From the NCBI RefSeq assembly GCF_000209165.1, contig NC_009042.1, positions 2,356,001-2,420,000 on the forward strand: DNA of 64,000 bases, read 5' to 3'. The stretch comes from Scheffersomyces stipitis CBS 6054. Taxonomy: Eukaryota > Ascomycota > Pichiomycetes > Serinales > Debaryomycetaceae. The translations under genes and the position numbers were made by a program. Shown in pieces: positions 9,563 to 18,692 of this stretch (position 1 is the first letter of the stretch; each line of letters begins with the position of its first letter). A model generated the notes under the pieces. The model worked only from the letters and a program-made list of their open reading frames with translations, did not search any database and was not told where the DNA came from.

Positions 9563-10867
9563 ATGTCTGTGCTAGCCATCCACCGACTCTCCCATACCAT
9601 AAGGGCTGTTCCTCTCATCTGCCGGTTCCATCTGTCCACAATGCTAGATCATCTACCCCAAGACTACGACGCCACGAGGTACCGACACTGGATCAACGTC
9701 CATGGTGCTGGTGATGCTAATACTTCTGGTGGTACTAAGTATTGTAATGGTATTGAAGCTAATGGTACGAATGCTGCCAATTATACTAATGGCACTGGTA
9801 ATGGTACCAATGGTATTAATAGTACTAATGGTAGTTTCACTCGTAGTAACAGGTCCGAAGACTGCTTTACCATCATGACTTACAACCTCCTCTCGCAACA
9901 CTACATCTGGAACCAGGTTTACGGCTATTTGGACCAGAACTTCCTCAGCTGGTCTGATTACAGGTTCCCGTTGATCAACAAAACTATATCCCAGTTCCAG
10001 TGTGACATCATGTGTTTCCAGGAGATGGAGTGTTCAGTGTACAACTCCTATTGGTCAGTCGGTTTCCCAAGTCCCAACTACTCCAGCTTCTATATGAAGA
10101 AACTGCTTCCAAAGTATTGGGCTGATCGTCCTAACGAGCACATCGATGGTGTTGGTATTTTCATTAACACCAACAGGTTCACAGTATTAGACAAGACTAT
10201 GGTCAACATTGGCGAATACGTCAAAAACAGGCCGCAACAGTACACTATGACTAATGACATGGTTACACGGTTGGTCTCTCGTAACACTGTGGCCATTGTC
10301 TTAAAACTCTATGACTTTATATCCCACCGTTATGTCTATGTTGCCACCACTCATTTGTATTGGTCACCGCAATTTAATGATGTCAAAGTACTTCAGACCA
10401 AGATCTTACTCAACATTCTTGAAGAGTTTATCGATGTACCTGATCCTCACATTATCTTGATGGGTGACCTTAATTCCAACTACCAGTCGACAGTGTTCAA
10501 GTTGCTTGATTCCGATGGAGCAGACTATCACAGCATCAATCTCAGTGACTATCCTGAATTTGATGGTCTAGACTACGGCAGAGGTAACAGTCTTGTAACT
10601 GAAACTAACCATATCCACAATCAATTCCATCTCTACAATATCTTTGAAGAGATGCTGAGGGAAAAAAAGATGTCCTTTACCAGTTTTACTCGGAGCCTTA
10701 CCGATGTCTTGGACCATATGTTCATCAATAAGGACAAGTTTAAGATCATGCGAGTTCTAAGTGGTGTCGACACCAATTATTGTCTGGACGAAAAGGTTCT
10801 CGGATTCCCTAATAAACAATTCCCTTCGGATCATATCCCGTTGGTGGCTGAGTTGTGTTATATTTAG
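9563..10867 (+). CDS. NGL1: Ngl1-like endonuclease/exonuclease/phosphatase-family nuclease
   Basis: A 434-aa Mg-dependent nuclease of the CCR4/nocturnin superfamily. It has only the catalytic domain and no leucine-rich repeats. The first 27 residues are basic and hydrophobic with no acidic residue (MSVLAIHRLSHTIRAVPLI), which fits a mitochondrial presequence; S. cerevisiae Ngl1 is mitochondrial. A low-complexity Asn-Gly-Thr segment spans about residues 70-95. The catalytic domain starts near 101 (FTIMTYNLLSQHYIW) and keeps all active-site blocks: CFQEME, THLYWS, GDLNS and the terminal SDHIPL. HYIWNQVYGY and PKYW are closer to Ngl1 than to Ccr4. It lies directly upstream of CCR4 in the same orientation, so the two superfamily members form a tandem pair. 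Substrate and role are inferred from the family only. Confidence 0.87.
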   Translation: MSVLAIHRLSHTIRAVPLICRFHLSTMLDHLPQDYDATRYRHWINVHGAGDANTSGGTKYCNGIEANGTNAANYTNGTGNGTNGINSTNGSFTRSNRSEDCFTIMTYNLLSQHYIWNQVYGYLDQNFLSWSDYRFPLINKTISQFQCDIMCFQEMECSVYNSYWSVGFPSPNYSSFYMKKLLPKYWADRPNEHIDGVGIFINTNRFTVLDKTMVNIGEYVKNRPQQYTMTNDMVTRLVSRNTVAIVLKLYDFISHRYVYVATTHLYWSPQFNDVKVLQTKILLNILEEFIDVPDPHIILMGDLNSNYQSTVFKLLDSDGADYHSINLSDYPEFDGLDYGRGNSLVTETNHIHNQFHLYNIFEEMLREKKMSFTSFTRSLTDVLDHMFINKDKFKIMRVLSGVDTNYCLDEKVLGFPNKQFPSDHIPLVAELCYI

Positions 10868-11775
10868 TCAACTTATTTATTCATATACAAGAAACATGGA
10901 CAATAATGTAAAAAAAAGTGCAAGAAGTTAATAAAAGAATGCTGTTGAGTTTCATCAGGACTCAACCACTAGCATTCATTGACAAACCATTGTAAATATT
11001 CTAATTCCTTGGAAACACGGTGAAATTTTCAGATTTTTGCAATCGAGCCGCACAAATATAATACAATTATAACTAATAAGAGGGATTTCCCTCTCTGAAC
11101 GGCAAAAGAGTTGAAACGCAAAAAAAAACAGCAAGAACGAGCTCCACTCTATCAAAACAAACATATTTCACAAATTACGGTCCAAGTCAAACAAAATCAA
11201 TAGCTCCCGAATTGTGGTGTTAAGTGATATGCTAACCATTTTGCAATCGCTATCGCCAGATGTCAAGGGAGCTGGTCGTGCACGTACCGCCAAAGAAGGG
11301 TGTTGGCGAACAAAAAAAATTTCCCATTCTCAGTCTGGGTTTGCTGGATATCAAAACGATCGAAAAATCTAGAACCTGTGGAATTCATCACAATACAACA
11401 AAACATAGTCAACAGAACGAGCTGGCAGCTTCAGAAGACACGCGAGAAACTGCCAGAAAGCTAGGAGGACGGTTTAAACCAAAAAACGAACCGAACAACA
11501 GCCTTTCGCCACCAACTCAAGCAGTGAATCAACTCAATTGAACTCTTAGAATTGAACGAAGGTGAAGAAAAAGAACCCATCAAATTCACATATACAATAA
11601 CAATTGCAATTTAAAACAGCAGCAGCCACAACAACCACGGAGTACGAATATACTAACGATATAACATTATTACTACTAGTTTTCTATCCGTATTCCAAGC
11701 TTTGTCTCAGTAACAATTTCATCATTTCAACTTATCATTGCAGTCAAGAATTCCATATTATATGAAAGTCGCTGA
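10868..11775. other. NGL1-CCR4 intergenic region and probable long CCR4 5' leader
   Basis: 908 bp, A-rich towards CCR4. Several ATGs precede the CCR4 start, including one opening a 93-codon frame at 11260-11541 (MSRELVVHVPPKKG...). I do not recognise it and regard it as a chance or upstream ORF. TACTAAC occurs at 11651, but I found no convincing donor to go with it, so a 5' UTR intron is only a possibility. Confidence 0.45.
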
Positions 11776-11779
11776 ATGA
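11762..11779 (+). promoter_or_regulatory. Five-codon uORF overlapping the CCR4 start
   Basis: An ATG at 11762 opens MKVAE and stops at TGA 11777-11779. The main CCR4 ATG is at 11776, so the stop and start overlap as ATGA. Ribosomes reaching CCR4 must either leak past the first ATG or re-initiate right at its stop. This is seen directly in the sequence; whether the mRNA leader includes it depends on the transcription start, which I cannot see. Confidence 0.6.
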
Positions 11780-14319
11780 ACGTCAACTCCAAATACCAAC
11801 AGGGTCCGCTCCAGGGCCAACCCCAGGGTAACTTGCAAGCACAGCAGATATTGCTCCAGCAGTTGCAACAGGGCCAAACTCAGCAGCCTCAACAACAGCA
11901 ACAACAGCCTTCTGGAAACTTTGGTGGCCAGCAGCAACAGACTGATTCCTATAACGATGGTATCAACCAAGGACTTTACTCGAGCAACTACCAGAGAGCA
12001 CAACAACCTCCACATTTGCAACAGCAGTTCTTTCCTCAGTTCCAGCAATCGCAGCAACAGTCTCAGACAACACTGCAATTGCAGCAGCCATACCAGCAGA
12101 CTCAGCAGCATGCCCAGCTACAACAGCAGTATCAGCCTCCCCAACAGCAGCAGATTCCAAGGCAGCCTCCGCATCTTCAACAGCCACACCAGCAGCAGTT
12201 CTACAGCCAGCAACAGGCAACTTTACAAGCACAGGCACAGGCTCAGGCTCAACAACAACAACAGCAGCAAGTTCAGCAGCAACAGCAACAGGTCCAGCAG
12301 CAACAGCAGCAGCAGCAGCAACAGCAGCAACAGCAGCAACAACAAGCCCAGATCCAACAGCAAGTGCAACATGCCCAGCAACAGCAAGTTCAGCAACAAC
12401 AACCAGCTCCTTTACAGAAACACACCATGATCAACGTAGATAACGCTAATACTATATACTGGCAACACCAACTTCAATTGTGCCAGTTGTCGAGAAATGC
12501 CAATATTCCCCATTACTATGCCAGACAGTATGCTTCTAACTCGAGGAAGAACAAGAACCCATACAGTGAAGTCAAGTCGGTTAGTTTGGTGGAGGCAACA
12601 CGCCAAGTCATGACTGCTGTAGAAGAACAAGAAAAGAGTATAAAAGCCAACAATACTGGTGGATCGAACACTCCCATTGCCAGCTCTGCCTTGTTGCACA
12701 ACAAAAAGCTTGCTCACGATATGGATGATGATCACACTCAGGAAGAACAGAGAATGAGATTGAAGACCCAAGGAAGGCAGTTATGGTGCCAGTTGGACTT
12801 GAGTGGACAGGGACTAGTAAATTTGTCGCCAAAGCTCTTTCATTACGACTTTTTGGAATCATTGTATATCAACAACAATAAGTTGACTTCCATTCCTCCC
12901 ATAATAGGTAAATTGAGAAGCTTGAGAACGTTAGACTTGTCTCACAACAGAATCAGTGAAGTTCCTCCAGAATTAGGGTTATGTTACAACTTGAGATACC
13001 TCTACTTATTCGACAACAATATCAAGACTTTACCAAACGAGTTCGGCAACTTAATCGAGTTATTGTTCTTAGGTATCGAAGGCAATCCCTTGGATTTGAA
13101 CATTGCGAACTTGATTTCCGAAAAGGGAACCAAGGAGTTGATTGCCAATTTGAGAGATGTGCGCCCTCCAATCTTGACTCCAAAGCCACGACAATGGCTT
13201 CTCTTGGAAGATGATGGAGAGATAATCGATCCAGCCACCAACCCTGAAGCTTATGCCAACGAAACAGAATCTCCAGATTCATTCACTTTGATGTCCTATA
13301 ATACCTTATGTCAACACTACGCACCATCTAAGATGTACAAGTACACACCTTCGTGGGCCCTTGATTGGGAATACAGAAGAAACCGCTTGAAGGAAGAAAT
13401 CCTCAACTACGGCAGTGATATTATTTGTATGCAAGAAGTGGAAACCAGAACCTACAACGAGTTCTGGGTGCCCCTTATGGAAGAGAAGGGCTACAAGGGT
13501 CTCTTCTTCAACAAGACAAGATCCAAGACCATGACTGAAGCCGATGCCAAGAAAGTTGATGGTTGTGCTACTTTCTACAAGACCAATAAATTCACCTTGC
13601 TTCAAAAGCAGAACTTCGAGTACAACAGTGTCTGCATGGGCTCTGACAAATACAAGAAGACAAAAGATTTATTTAATAGATTCATGAACAAGGATAATGT
13701 TGCATTGATCACGTTCATGCAGCACAACGACTCAGGTGAAAAAATTGTCATCGTCAATACACATTTGCATTGGGATCCTGCTTTCAACGATGTCAAGGCA
13801 TTGCAAGTGGGTATTTTGTTGGAAGAATTGCAAGGTATTTTGAAGAAGTTTCAGCATACGAATTCGCTTGATGATATCAAGAACTCGTCATTAATCATCT
13901 GTGGTGATTTTAATTCCGTTGAAGACAGTGCAGTATACCAATTGTTCTCTACTGGTTCAGTTTCTAAACATGATGACTTGAATGGCAAAGATTATGGTAA
14001 GTTTACTGATGAAGGCTTCCGTAGTATTTTCAAGTTGAAATCCACCTATAGCAATGTTGTGGATTTATCGTTTACAAACTTCTCGCCAGGATTTACTGAT
14101 GTCATTGATTACATCTGGTACTCGACTTCTACGTTACAAGTTAAGGGGTTGTTGGGTAATCTTGACCAGGACTATATCAGCCACTGCATTGGTTTCCCCG
14201 ACGCCCATTTCCCATCGGATCACATTCCACTCATTACCAAGTTCCAGGTCAAGAAAAGTGGTGCTAAGAAGCCAGACTTCAAGCCAGACTTCAAGACTGG
14301 ACCATCGAGGAAGACGTGA
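11776..14319 (+). CDS. CCR4: CCR4, catalytic deadenylase of the CCR4-NOT complex
   Basis: Main cytoplasmic poly(A) nuclease; it shortens mRNA tails with Caf1/Pop2 on the Not1 scaffold. The protein is 847 aa. A long Gln-rich N-terminus (about residues 10-215, pure CAG/CAA runs near 155-190) is followed by five or so leucine-rich repeats at about 340-445 (LDLSHNRISEVPPELG) that bind Pop2. An EEP nuclease domain runs from about 500 to 835. Catalytic blocks are intact: SYNTLCQHYA, CMQEVE, NTHLHWD, GDFNS and SDHIPL. The C-terminal tail is Lys-rich. The same nuclease fold lies just upstream in the NGL1-like gene, and NOT5, another complex subunit, lies 14 kb downstream. The start is the first ATG in frame and overlaps a short uORF. 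Confidence 0.97.
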   Translation: MNVNSKYQQGPLQGQPQGNLQAQQILLQQLQQGQTQQPQQQQQQPSGNFGGQQQQTDSYNDGINQGLYSSNYQRAQQPPHLQQQFFPQFQQSQQQSQTTLQLQQPYQQTQQHAQLQQQYQPPQQQQIPRQPPHLQQPHQQQFYSQQQATLQAQAQAQAQQQQQQQVQQQQQQVQQQQQQQQQQQQQQQQQAQIQQQVQHAQQQQVQQQQPAPLQKHTMINVDNANTIYWQHQLQLCQLSRNANIPHYYARQYASNSRKNKNPYSEVKSVSLVEATRQVMTAVEEQEKSIKANNTGGSNTPIASSALLHNKKLAHDMDDDHTQEEQRMRLKTQGRQLWCQLDLSGQGLVNLSPKLFHYDFLESLYINNNKLTSIPPIIGKLRSLRTLDLSHNRISEVPPELGLCYNLRYLYLFDNNIKTLPNEFGNLIELLFLGIEGNPLDLNIANLISEKGTKELIANLRDVRPPILTPKPRQWLLLEDDGEIIDPATNPEAYANETESPDSFTLMSYNTLCQHYAPSKMYKYTPSWALDWEYRRNRLKEEILNYGSDIICMQEVETRTYNEFWVPLMEEKGYKGLFFNKTRSKTMTEADAKKVDGCATFYKTNKFTLLQKQNFEYNSVCMGSDKYKKTKDLFNRFMNKDNVALITFMQHNDSGEKIVIVNTHLHWDPAFNDVKALQVGILLEELQGILKKFQHTNSLDDIKNSSLIICGDFNSVEDSAVYQLFSTGSVSKHDDLNGKDYGKFTDEGFRSIFKLKSTYSNVVDLSFTNFSPGFTDVIDYIWYSTSTLQVKGLLGNLDQDYISHCIGFPDAHFPSDHIPLITKFQVKKSGAKKPDFKPDFKTGPSRKT

Positions 14320-14779
14320 GAGGTCAGATTCGCCAGTTCTACATTTCAAACATATGTATATTATTAATTATTACTACTCCGAAGCCGAATAGGTATGGTT
14401 GTATTTTTACTGTTTGGTTTTTCTGTTAACGTTTACTCATACAGTTACTTCTAACGAATTCTACTTATCTTTTTATAGCTTTACAGTTCGAACCACGATC
14501 TAGATCATACTAATTATTTGTAATTCTGACTGCTTATTCTACTGTAGATTCAGACTTTTGTGACTTTTCAGACACTAGTTATCGATAGCTACATGCTGCA
14601 TCCAGCACTCCGATGATTGTTCCGGCAAAAATTTATCCGAGCTTTGATCCGCAGCCAAATTCGAGACGTGTTATACATAAAGAGAAAATTCAAGCAGTAC
14701 CGATTGCCTTCGACAAAAGAGGCATTGTTCAGGAACATACACCTTGGTTAGTTGGCTAATTGAAGTTGAAGTTAATAAA
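14320..14779. other. CCR4-PMU1 intergenic region
   Basis: 460 bp holding the CCR4 terminator and the downstream gene's promoter. I see no RNA gene or clear factor site; GTTCGAACC at 14488 resembles a tRNA B box but has no A box or cloverleaf around it. Confidence 0.5.
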
Positions 14780-15769
14780 ATGTCGTTGTTAATTCCAACT
14801 CAGAACGATTATGAAGATGCACACGGAGAGCTCGAGGCCGAAAGAGAATACTATGAATACTTCGAGAAGGTCAAAGATCAAAAAGACGACAACGGAAACT
14901 ATATATATCCTTGGGACTTCGAAGTAGTCGAAGGATTTTTCAGACAATCTCACCCAGAAACGGACGACTCTGTGTTCAACTACGCTTTGGAAGATTTCGG
15001 TAGAACGAAGAGCTGGCCAGAATTGATTGCTGACTTGAAACAGTTGAACGAAGCAGCCAACGACAACGAAATATACAAGCTCATTTTCTTTGCTAGACAT
15101 GGTCAAGGATACCACAACGTATGTGTCAACAAATACGGTGTTGAAGAATGGAAGAGAAAATGGCACTCGCTCAAAACTGACGGAGAAATAATCTGGGCTC
15201 CAGACTCCAACTTAACCGATTTGGGAATAGCTCAGGCCAAAGAGAATAAGGAAGCATGGAAGAGAGAGATTGAAAAAGGTGCTCCCATTCCCTCAAAGTT
15301 TTACGTTTCACCATTACAGAGATCCAGTCGTACTTTGGTTCACACATGGGACGATATCAAACCTAGAGACATCAAACCGATTGTAGCTGAAAGTATACGT
15401 GAAACTCTTGGAGTCAACTTGTGTGACAAGAGGTCAACTAAGACAGTGATAGAAGAAAGATTTGGTGAATATGGCTTCGTTTTGCCAGAAGATGTGACTG
15501 AAGAAGATACTTTATTTCAATCCGACTACAGAGAAACTATGTTGGAACAAACTGTGCGAGTTTCCAAGTTCTTACATCTGCTTTTTGACGAAGATTTGGC
15601 TGCCCATGGAGGAGTAGATAGAGCCAAGTCTCACAAGCACTCGTTCGTTTCGACTACTTCACATGCGGGAACCATTAGATGCTTCATTATAGCCTTGAAG
15701 CACAGACACTTCACCATCTCTACTGGTGGAATGATCCCCATAGTAGTGAAAGCCACAAGAAAGTCATAA
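14780..15769 (+). CDS. PMU1: Histidine-phosphatase superfamily protein, Pmu1 type
   Basis: A 329-aa phosphoglycerate-mutase-like protein. The branch-1 histidine phosphatase motif FARHGQGYHN (phospho-accepting His) sits near residue 103, with SPLQRSSRT for the second arginine and TTSHAGTIRCF near 296 for the second histidine, all in the expected order. The tyrosine- and acid-rich N-terminus (DAHGELEAEREYYEYFE) resembles S. cerevisiae Pmu1/Pmu2/Pmu3. Some members of that group are phosphatases active on phosphorylated metabolites, and Pmu1 itself was named as a suppressor of a tps2 phosphatase mutant. The frame is open slightly upstream, but the first ATG is at 14780. The true substrate cannot be read from sequence. 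Confidence 0.88.
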   Translation: MSLLIPTQNDYEDAHGELEAEREYYEYFEKVKDQKDDNGNYIYPWDFEVVEGFFRQSHPETDDSVFNYALEDFGRTKSWPELIADLKQLNEAANDNEIYKLIFFARHGQGYHNVCVNKYGVEEWKRKWHSLKTDGEIIWAPDSNLTDLGIAQAKENKEAWKREIEKGAPIPSKFYVSPLQRSSRTLVHTWDDIKPRDIKPIVAESIRETLGVNLCDKRSTKTVIEERFGEYGFVLPEDVTEEDTLFQSDYRETMLEQTVRVSKFLHLLFDEDLAAHGGVDRAKSHKHSFVSTTSHAGTIRCFIIALKHRHFTISTGGMIPIVVKATRKS

Positions 15770-16348
15770 TTCCATAATTCTGGAAAGGCTACAAATGCTT
15801 TACATGCAACCTAGATGTTAAATATAGAAAATTAGAAGCTAAACAAATATAAACAGTACAGATTTTTGAGACAAAAAATCGTGTAGCTTCAAGTTTCTAA
15901 TATGCTTATCCAGATTATATGAAAGCATTTTGGAATTTTCGCAGCCCCTTAGTGAAATTTTGAGTTTGCGCATTCCCAATAGGGGCACCTGAGAACTTAT
16001 TTTAATCTCAAATACAAACAAATGGCTCCGGTGCAGGCCCAACTGTTGGCCAGAACCCAACCCAGCTCTAGTTATGAACTCAATGGTGGATGACAGAGTG
16101 AGTATTACTGAACTCAAGGTGGAGAGCAGAGATTCTTGTCTCACAGAAGTTAGGAACACTGGTAAATAATAATACGCATAGAACATTTTCTTTGATGCAT
16201 TATGTATAGAATATTGCATCACTTTAGATAATAACATCACCTCATCTCCATATAGAAGTTACTTGATAACCTCCCCAGATTTTCAACTTATGCAATAGCT
16301 TTCTTTCCTTTGAATTGCAAACACATTCACTACATATACTAGTAGACT
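15770..16348. other. PMU1-PLB intergenic region
   Basis: 579 bp, AT-rich. A minus-strand open frame at 15839-16240 lacks an ATG at its start and has no protein-like composition, so I treat the region as promoter and terminator only. Confidence 0.5.
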
Positions 16349-18430
16349 ATGGCACAGAAGTCACTTCTAGCTTTCTTTTTGCTTTACTTGCTTATACCAG
16401 CAGCCTGTTGGAAATGGCCCTGGCAAAGCAGTTCCTCTGATTCCAGCTCTGACAGCTCCAATGATTCAGGGTCTGGCGACATGATATCGAGTATTTTCAA
16501 CTTCACCTTCTTTTCTCAGCCAGACAGAAACCCATATGCTCCATTCCCAGCCACATGTCCTGACCATGCTATTGTTAGAGAAGCTAGCAACATTTCTGAT
16601 AACGAGAAGCTGTACATCCAACAAAGACAGGCAGTCACCAATAAAAATTTAATCACATTCTTGAACGACAGAGCTAACCTCTCCAATTTCGATGCTGAAA
16701 AATTCATCAATGACTACTCTAGTGAGCACAATATCACTTTAGGCTTAGCCTTTAGTGGCGGAGGATATAGAGCCATGTTATGCGGAGCAGGAGAAATGCT
16801 TGGGCTCGACAGCAGATACTCTGGAGCCAAGTCCAATGGCTTGGGAGGGCTTCTACAAAGTGCAACTTACATGTCCGGACTCTCTGGAGGAAGCTGGCTT
16901 GTAGGGCTGGTGGTACTCAATGACTTCATATCTATTGAAGATGTTCTCAACGGAGACATCAACATTTGGAACTTGGAAGATTCCATCATTAATCCCTCTG
17001 GTATCAATATATTTGGTACCGTGCAGTACTATACGGACATTGAGGAAGCTGTTCTGGCCAAGATGGATGCCGGGTTTAATGCCTCGATCACCGATGTCTG
17101 GGGAAGAGCTCTTTCGCATCAGTTTTTCCCAGACGATAACAGTGGAGAAAATGTTACCTGGTCCAGCATCAGGAACTTGTCAAGTTTCCAAGATCATCTG
17201 ATGCCCTACCCTATTGTAGTTGCCAACGGCAGAACTCCAGGATCGTATATTATCAACGAAAATTCAACTGTTTTTGAAGTTAGTCCCTACGAACTTGGAT
17301 CCTGGGATCCATCATTGAACAGTTTTAGTGATGTACAGTTCTTAGGCTCATACATGGACAATGGTACCCCAAATAACTCAGACAGTTGTATAGTCAACTT
17401 TGATAATGCTGGATTCATTATGGGGACCTCCTCTTCCTTGTTTAACCAATTTATCTTGCAATTGAATGGTACAGGAATTCCGGATGCCATTAAGTCAGTT
17501 ATCAATGACATTCTCAGTCGTGTGAGCCACGCTGAAGTTGATATTGCTCTCTATTTTCCGAACCCTTTCAGACGTGTTGAAACAGCTGCACTGATAAATA
17601 TCGTATTGAACAACACTTTGTATCTCGTTGACGGAGGTGAAGATTTACAAAATGTTCCATATTATCCACTCATCCAACCAGATAGAAAGTTAGATATAAT
17701 CTTTGCTTATGACAATTCTGCCGATACCGAGCAAAGCTGGCCAAACGGAACATCGATTTCGTACACTTATTTGCGGCAGTTTTCTGACCAGGGAAGAGGT
17801 ACTCCATTCCCGTTTGTGCCTGGAGTAGATGATTTCCTTGATCAAGGTCTCAACCAGCGTCCTACTTTCTTTGGCTGTGATGCTGAAAATATGACAAATT
17901 TACTCAATTTCCATGGGAATCCCGACCTCAATGTAACTGATATCCCATTGGTGGTACAGTTGACGAACCAGAGATTTTCTTATAATTCCAACACTTCGAC
18001 ATTCAAGATGTCGTATGATGATGACGAGGTGAGATCCATGATTCAAAATGGATTTGAGGTCTCTTCTAGAGGAAATTTCAGCGATGATGACAACTGGGCT
18101 AGGTGCGTAGGGTGTGCTATCATAAGAAGATCTCAGGAGAGACTTGGGTTGGAACAATCGGAGGAATGTAAAGAATGTTTCGACCAATACTGCTGGAGGG
18201 GTGGTGAAAAAGGGGCTGCTTCTGCCACTGTTGATTTGGAAAGTTATACCACTTTGGCTTCGATCGCTACTAGTTCGCATTCAGAGTTGCCAGAGCAATC
18301 ATCAGCTACTGCCGAAGCAACAACCACTTCAAGCACCACCAAAAAAAGTGGTGGGCAGCACCGCGCTGTAATCACGTGGTCGATTGCACTGTTTTTCGTA
18401 CATGCATTAGAGTTTATGTTCCTATTTTAA
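16349..18430 (+). CDS. PLB1: Phospholipase B / lysophospholipase, GPI-anchored
   Basis: A secreted or cell-surface enzyme that removes fatty acids from phospholipids and lysophospholipids. The protein is 693 aa. A signal peptide covers about 1-20 (MAQKSLLAFFLLYLLIPAACW), followed by a Ser-rich stretch. The catalytic domain has SGGGYRAM near 135, the nucleophile motif LSGGSW near 178, and the catalytic Asp in YLVDGGEDLQNVP near 428. Many N-glycosylation sequons (NxS/T) are spread throughout. The C-terminus is Ser/Thr-rich and ends in a hydrophobic tail (ITWSIALFFVHALEFMFLF) typical of GPI attachment. A CTG codon at 16907, just after the nucleophile motif, sits where fungal PLBs usually have Ser or Thr, which supports serine decoding. 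Numbering among yeast PLB paralogues is uncertain. Confidence 0.93.
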   Translation: MAQKSLLAFFLLYLLIPAACWKWPWQSSSSDSSSDSSNDSGSGDMISSIFNFTFFSQPDRNPYAPFPATCPDHAIVREASNISDNEKLYIQQRQAVTNKNLITFLNDRANLSNFDAEKFINDYSSEHNITLGLAFSGGGYRAMLCGAGEMLGLDSRYSGAKSNGLGGLLQSATYMSGLSGGSWLVGLVVLNDFISIEDVLNGDINIWNLEDSIINPSGINIFGTVQYYTDIEEAVLAKMDAGFNASITDVWGRALSHQFFPDDNSGENVTWSSIRNLSSFQDHLMPYPIVVANGRTPGSYIINENSTVFEVSPYELGSWDPSLNSFSDVQFLGSYMDNGTPNNSDSCIVNFDNAGFIMGTSSSLFNQFILQLNGTGIPDAIKSVINDILSRVSHAEVDIALYFPNPFRRVETAALINIVLNNTLYLVDGGEDLQNVPYYPLIQPDRKLDIIFAYDNSADTEQSWPNGTSISYTYLRQFSDQGRGTPFPFVPGVDDFLDQGLNQRPTFFGCDAENMTNLLNFHGNPDLNVTDIPLVVQLTNQRFSYNSNTSTFKMSYDDDEVRSMIQNGFEVSSRGNFSDDDNWARCVGCAIIRRSQERLGLEQSEECKECFDQYCWRGGEKGAASATVDLESYTTLASIATSSHSELPEQSSATAEATTTSSTTKKSGGQHRAVITWSIALFFVHALEFMFLF

Positions 18431-18548
18431 TCAAAGTATATCATTTTAGTATCTTATATATTATAATAAAAAATAGGTGGATACTTCATTTCTTTGTCTA
18501 ACAGGAAACAGAAAATGACTTACATAAGACGCATAATTTTGCAACCAA

Positions 18549-18568
18549 TCACGTGAAGTGTCACGTGA
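18549..18568. promoter_or_regulatory. Paired TCACGTGA E-boxes upstream of DIP2
   Basis: Two perfect 8-bp palindromes TCACGTGA lie at 18549-18556 and 18561-18568, about 130 bp before the DIP2 ATG and just after PLB. This is the Cbf1/bHLH core. In CTG-clade yeasts Cbf1 is known to regulate ribosomal genes, and DIP2 is a ribosome-biogenesis gene. Binding is inferred. Confidence 0.65.
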
Positions 18569-18692
18569 ATTTTCAATCTGCAGCGCAGAGCAGTGAGCAG
18601 AGCAGAGCTTGAAAAAAAATCAAATAAATTTGTATGGTAGAAAGTGATGTTAAAGAAGAAGTTTACGGTGCAAGTAATTAACAGACACAACC

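Noticed and set aside
11260..11541. 93-codon plus-strand frame upstream of CCR4
   Set aside because: It begins with ATG but has no recognisable similarity and lies in the likely CCR4 leader; at most an upstream ORF.
14488..14496. GTTCGAACC resembling a tRNA B box
   Set aside because: No A box at the right distance and no acceptor stem can be drawn.
15839..16240. 133-codon minus-strand frame between PMU1 and PLB
   Set aside because: It does not begin with ATG and has no protein-like features.
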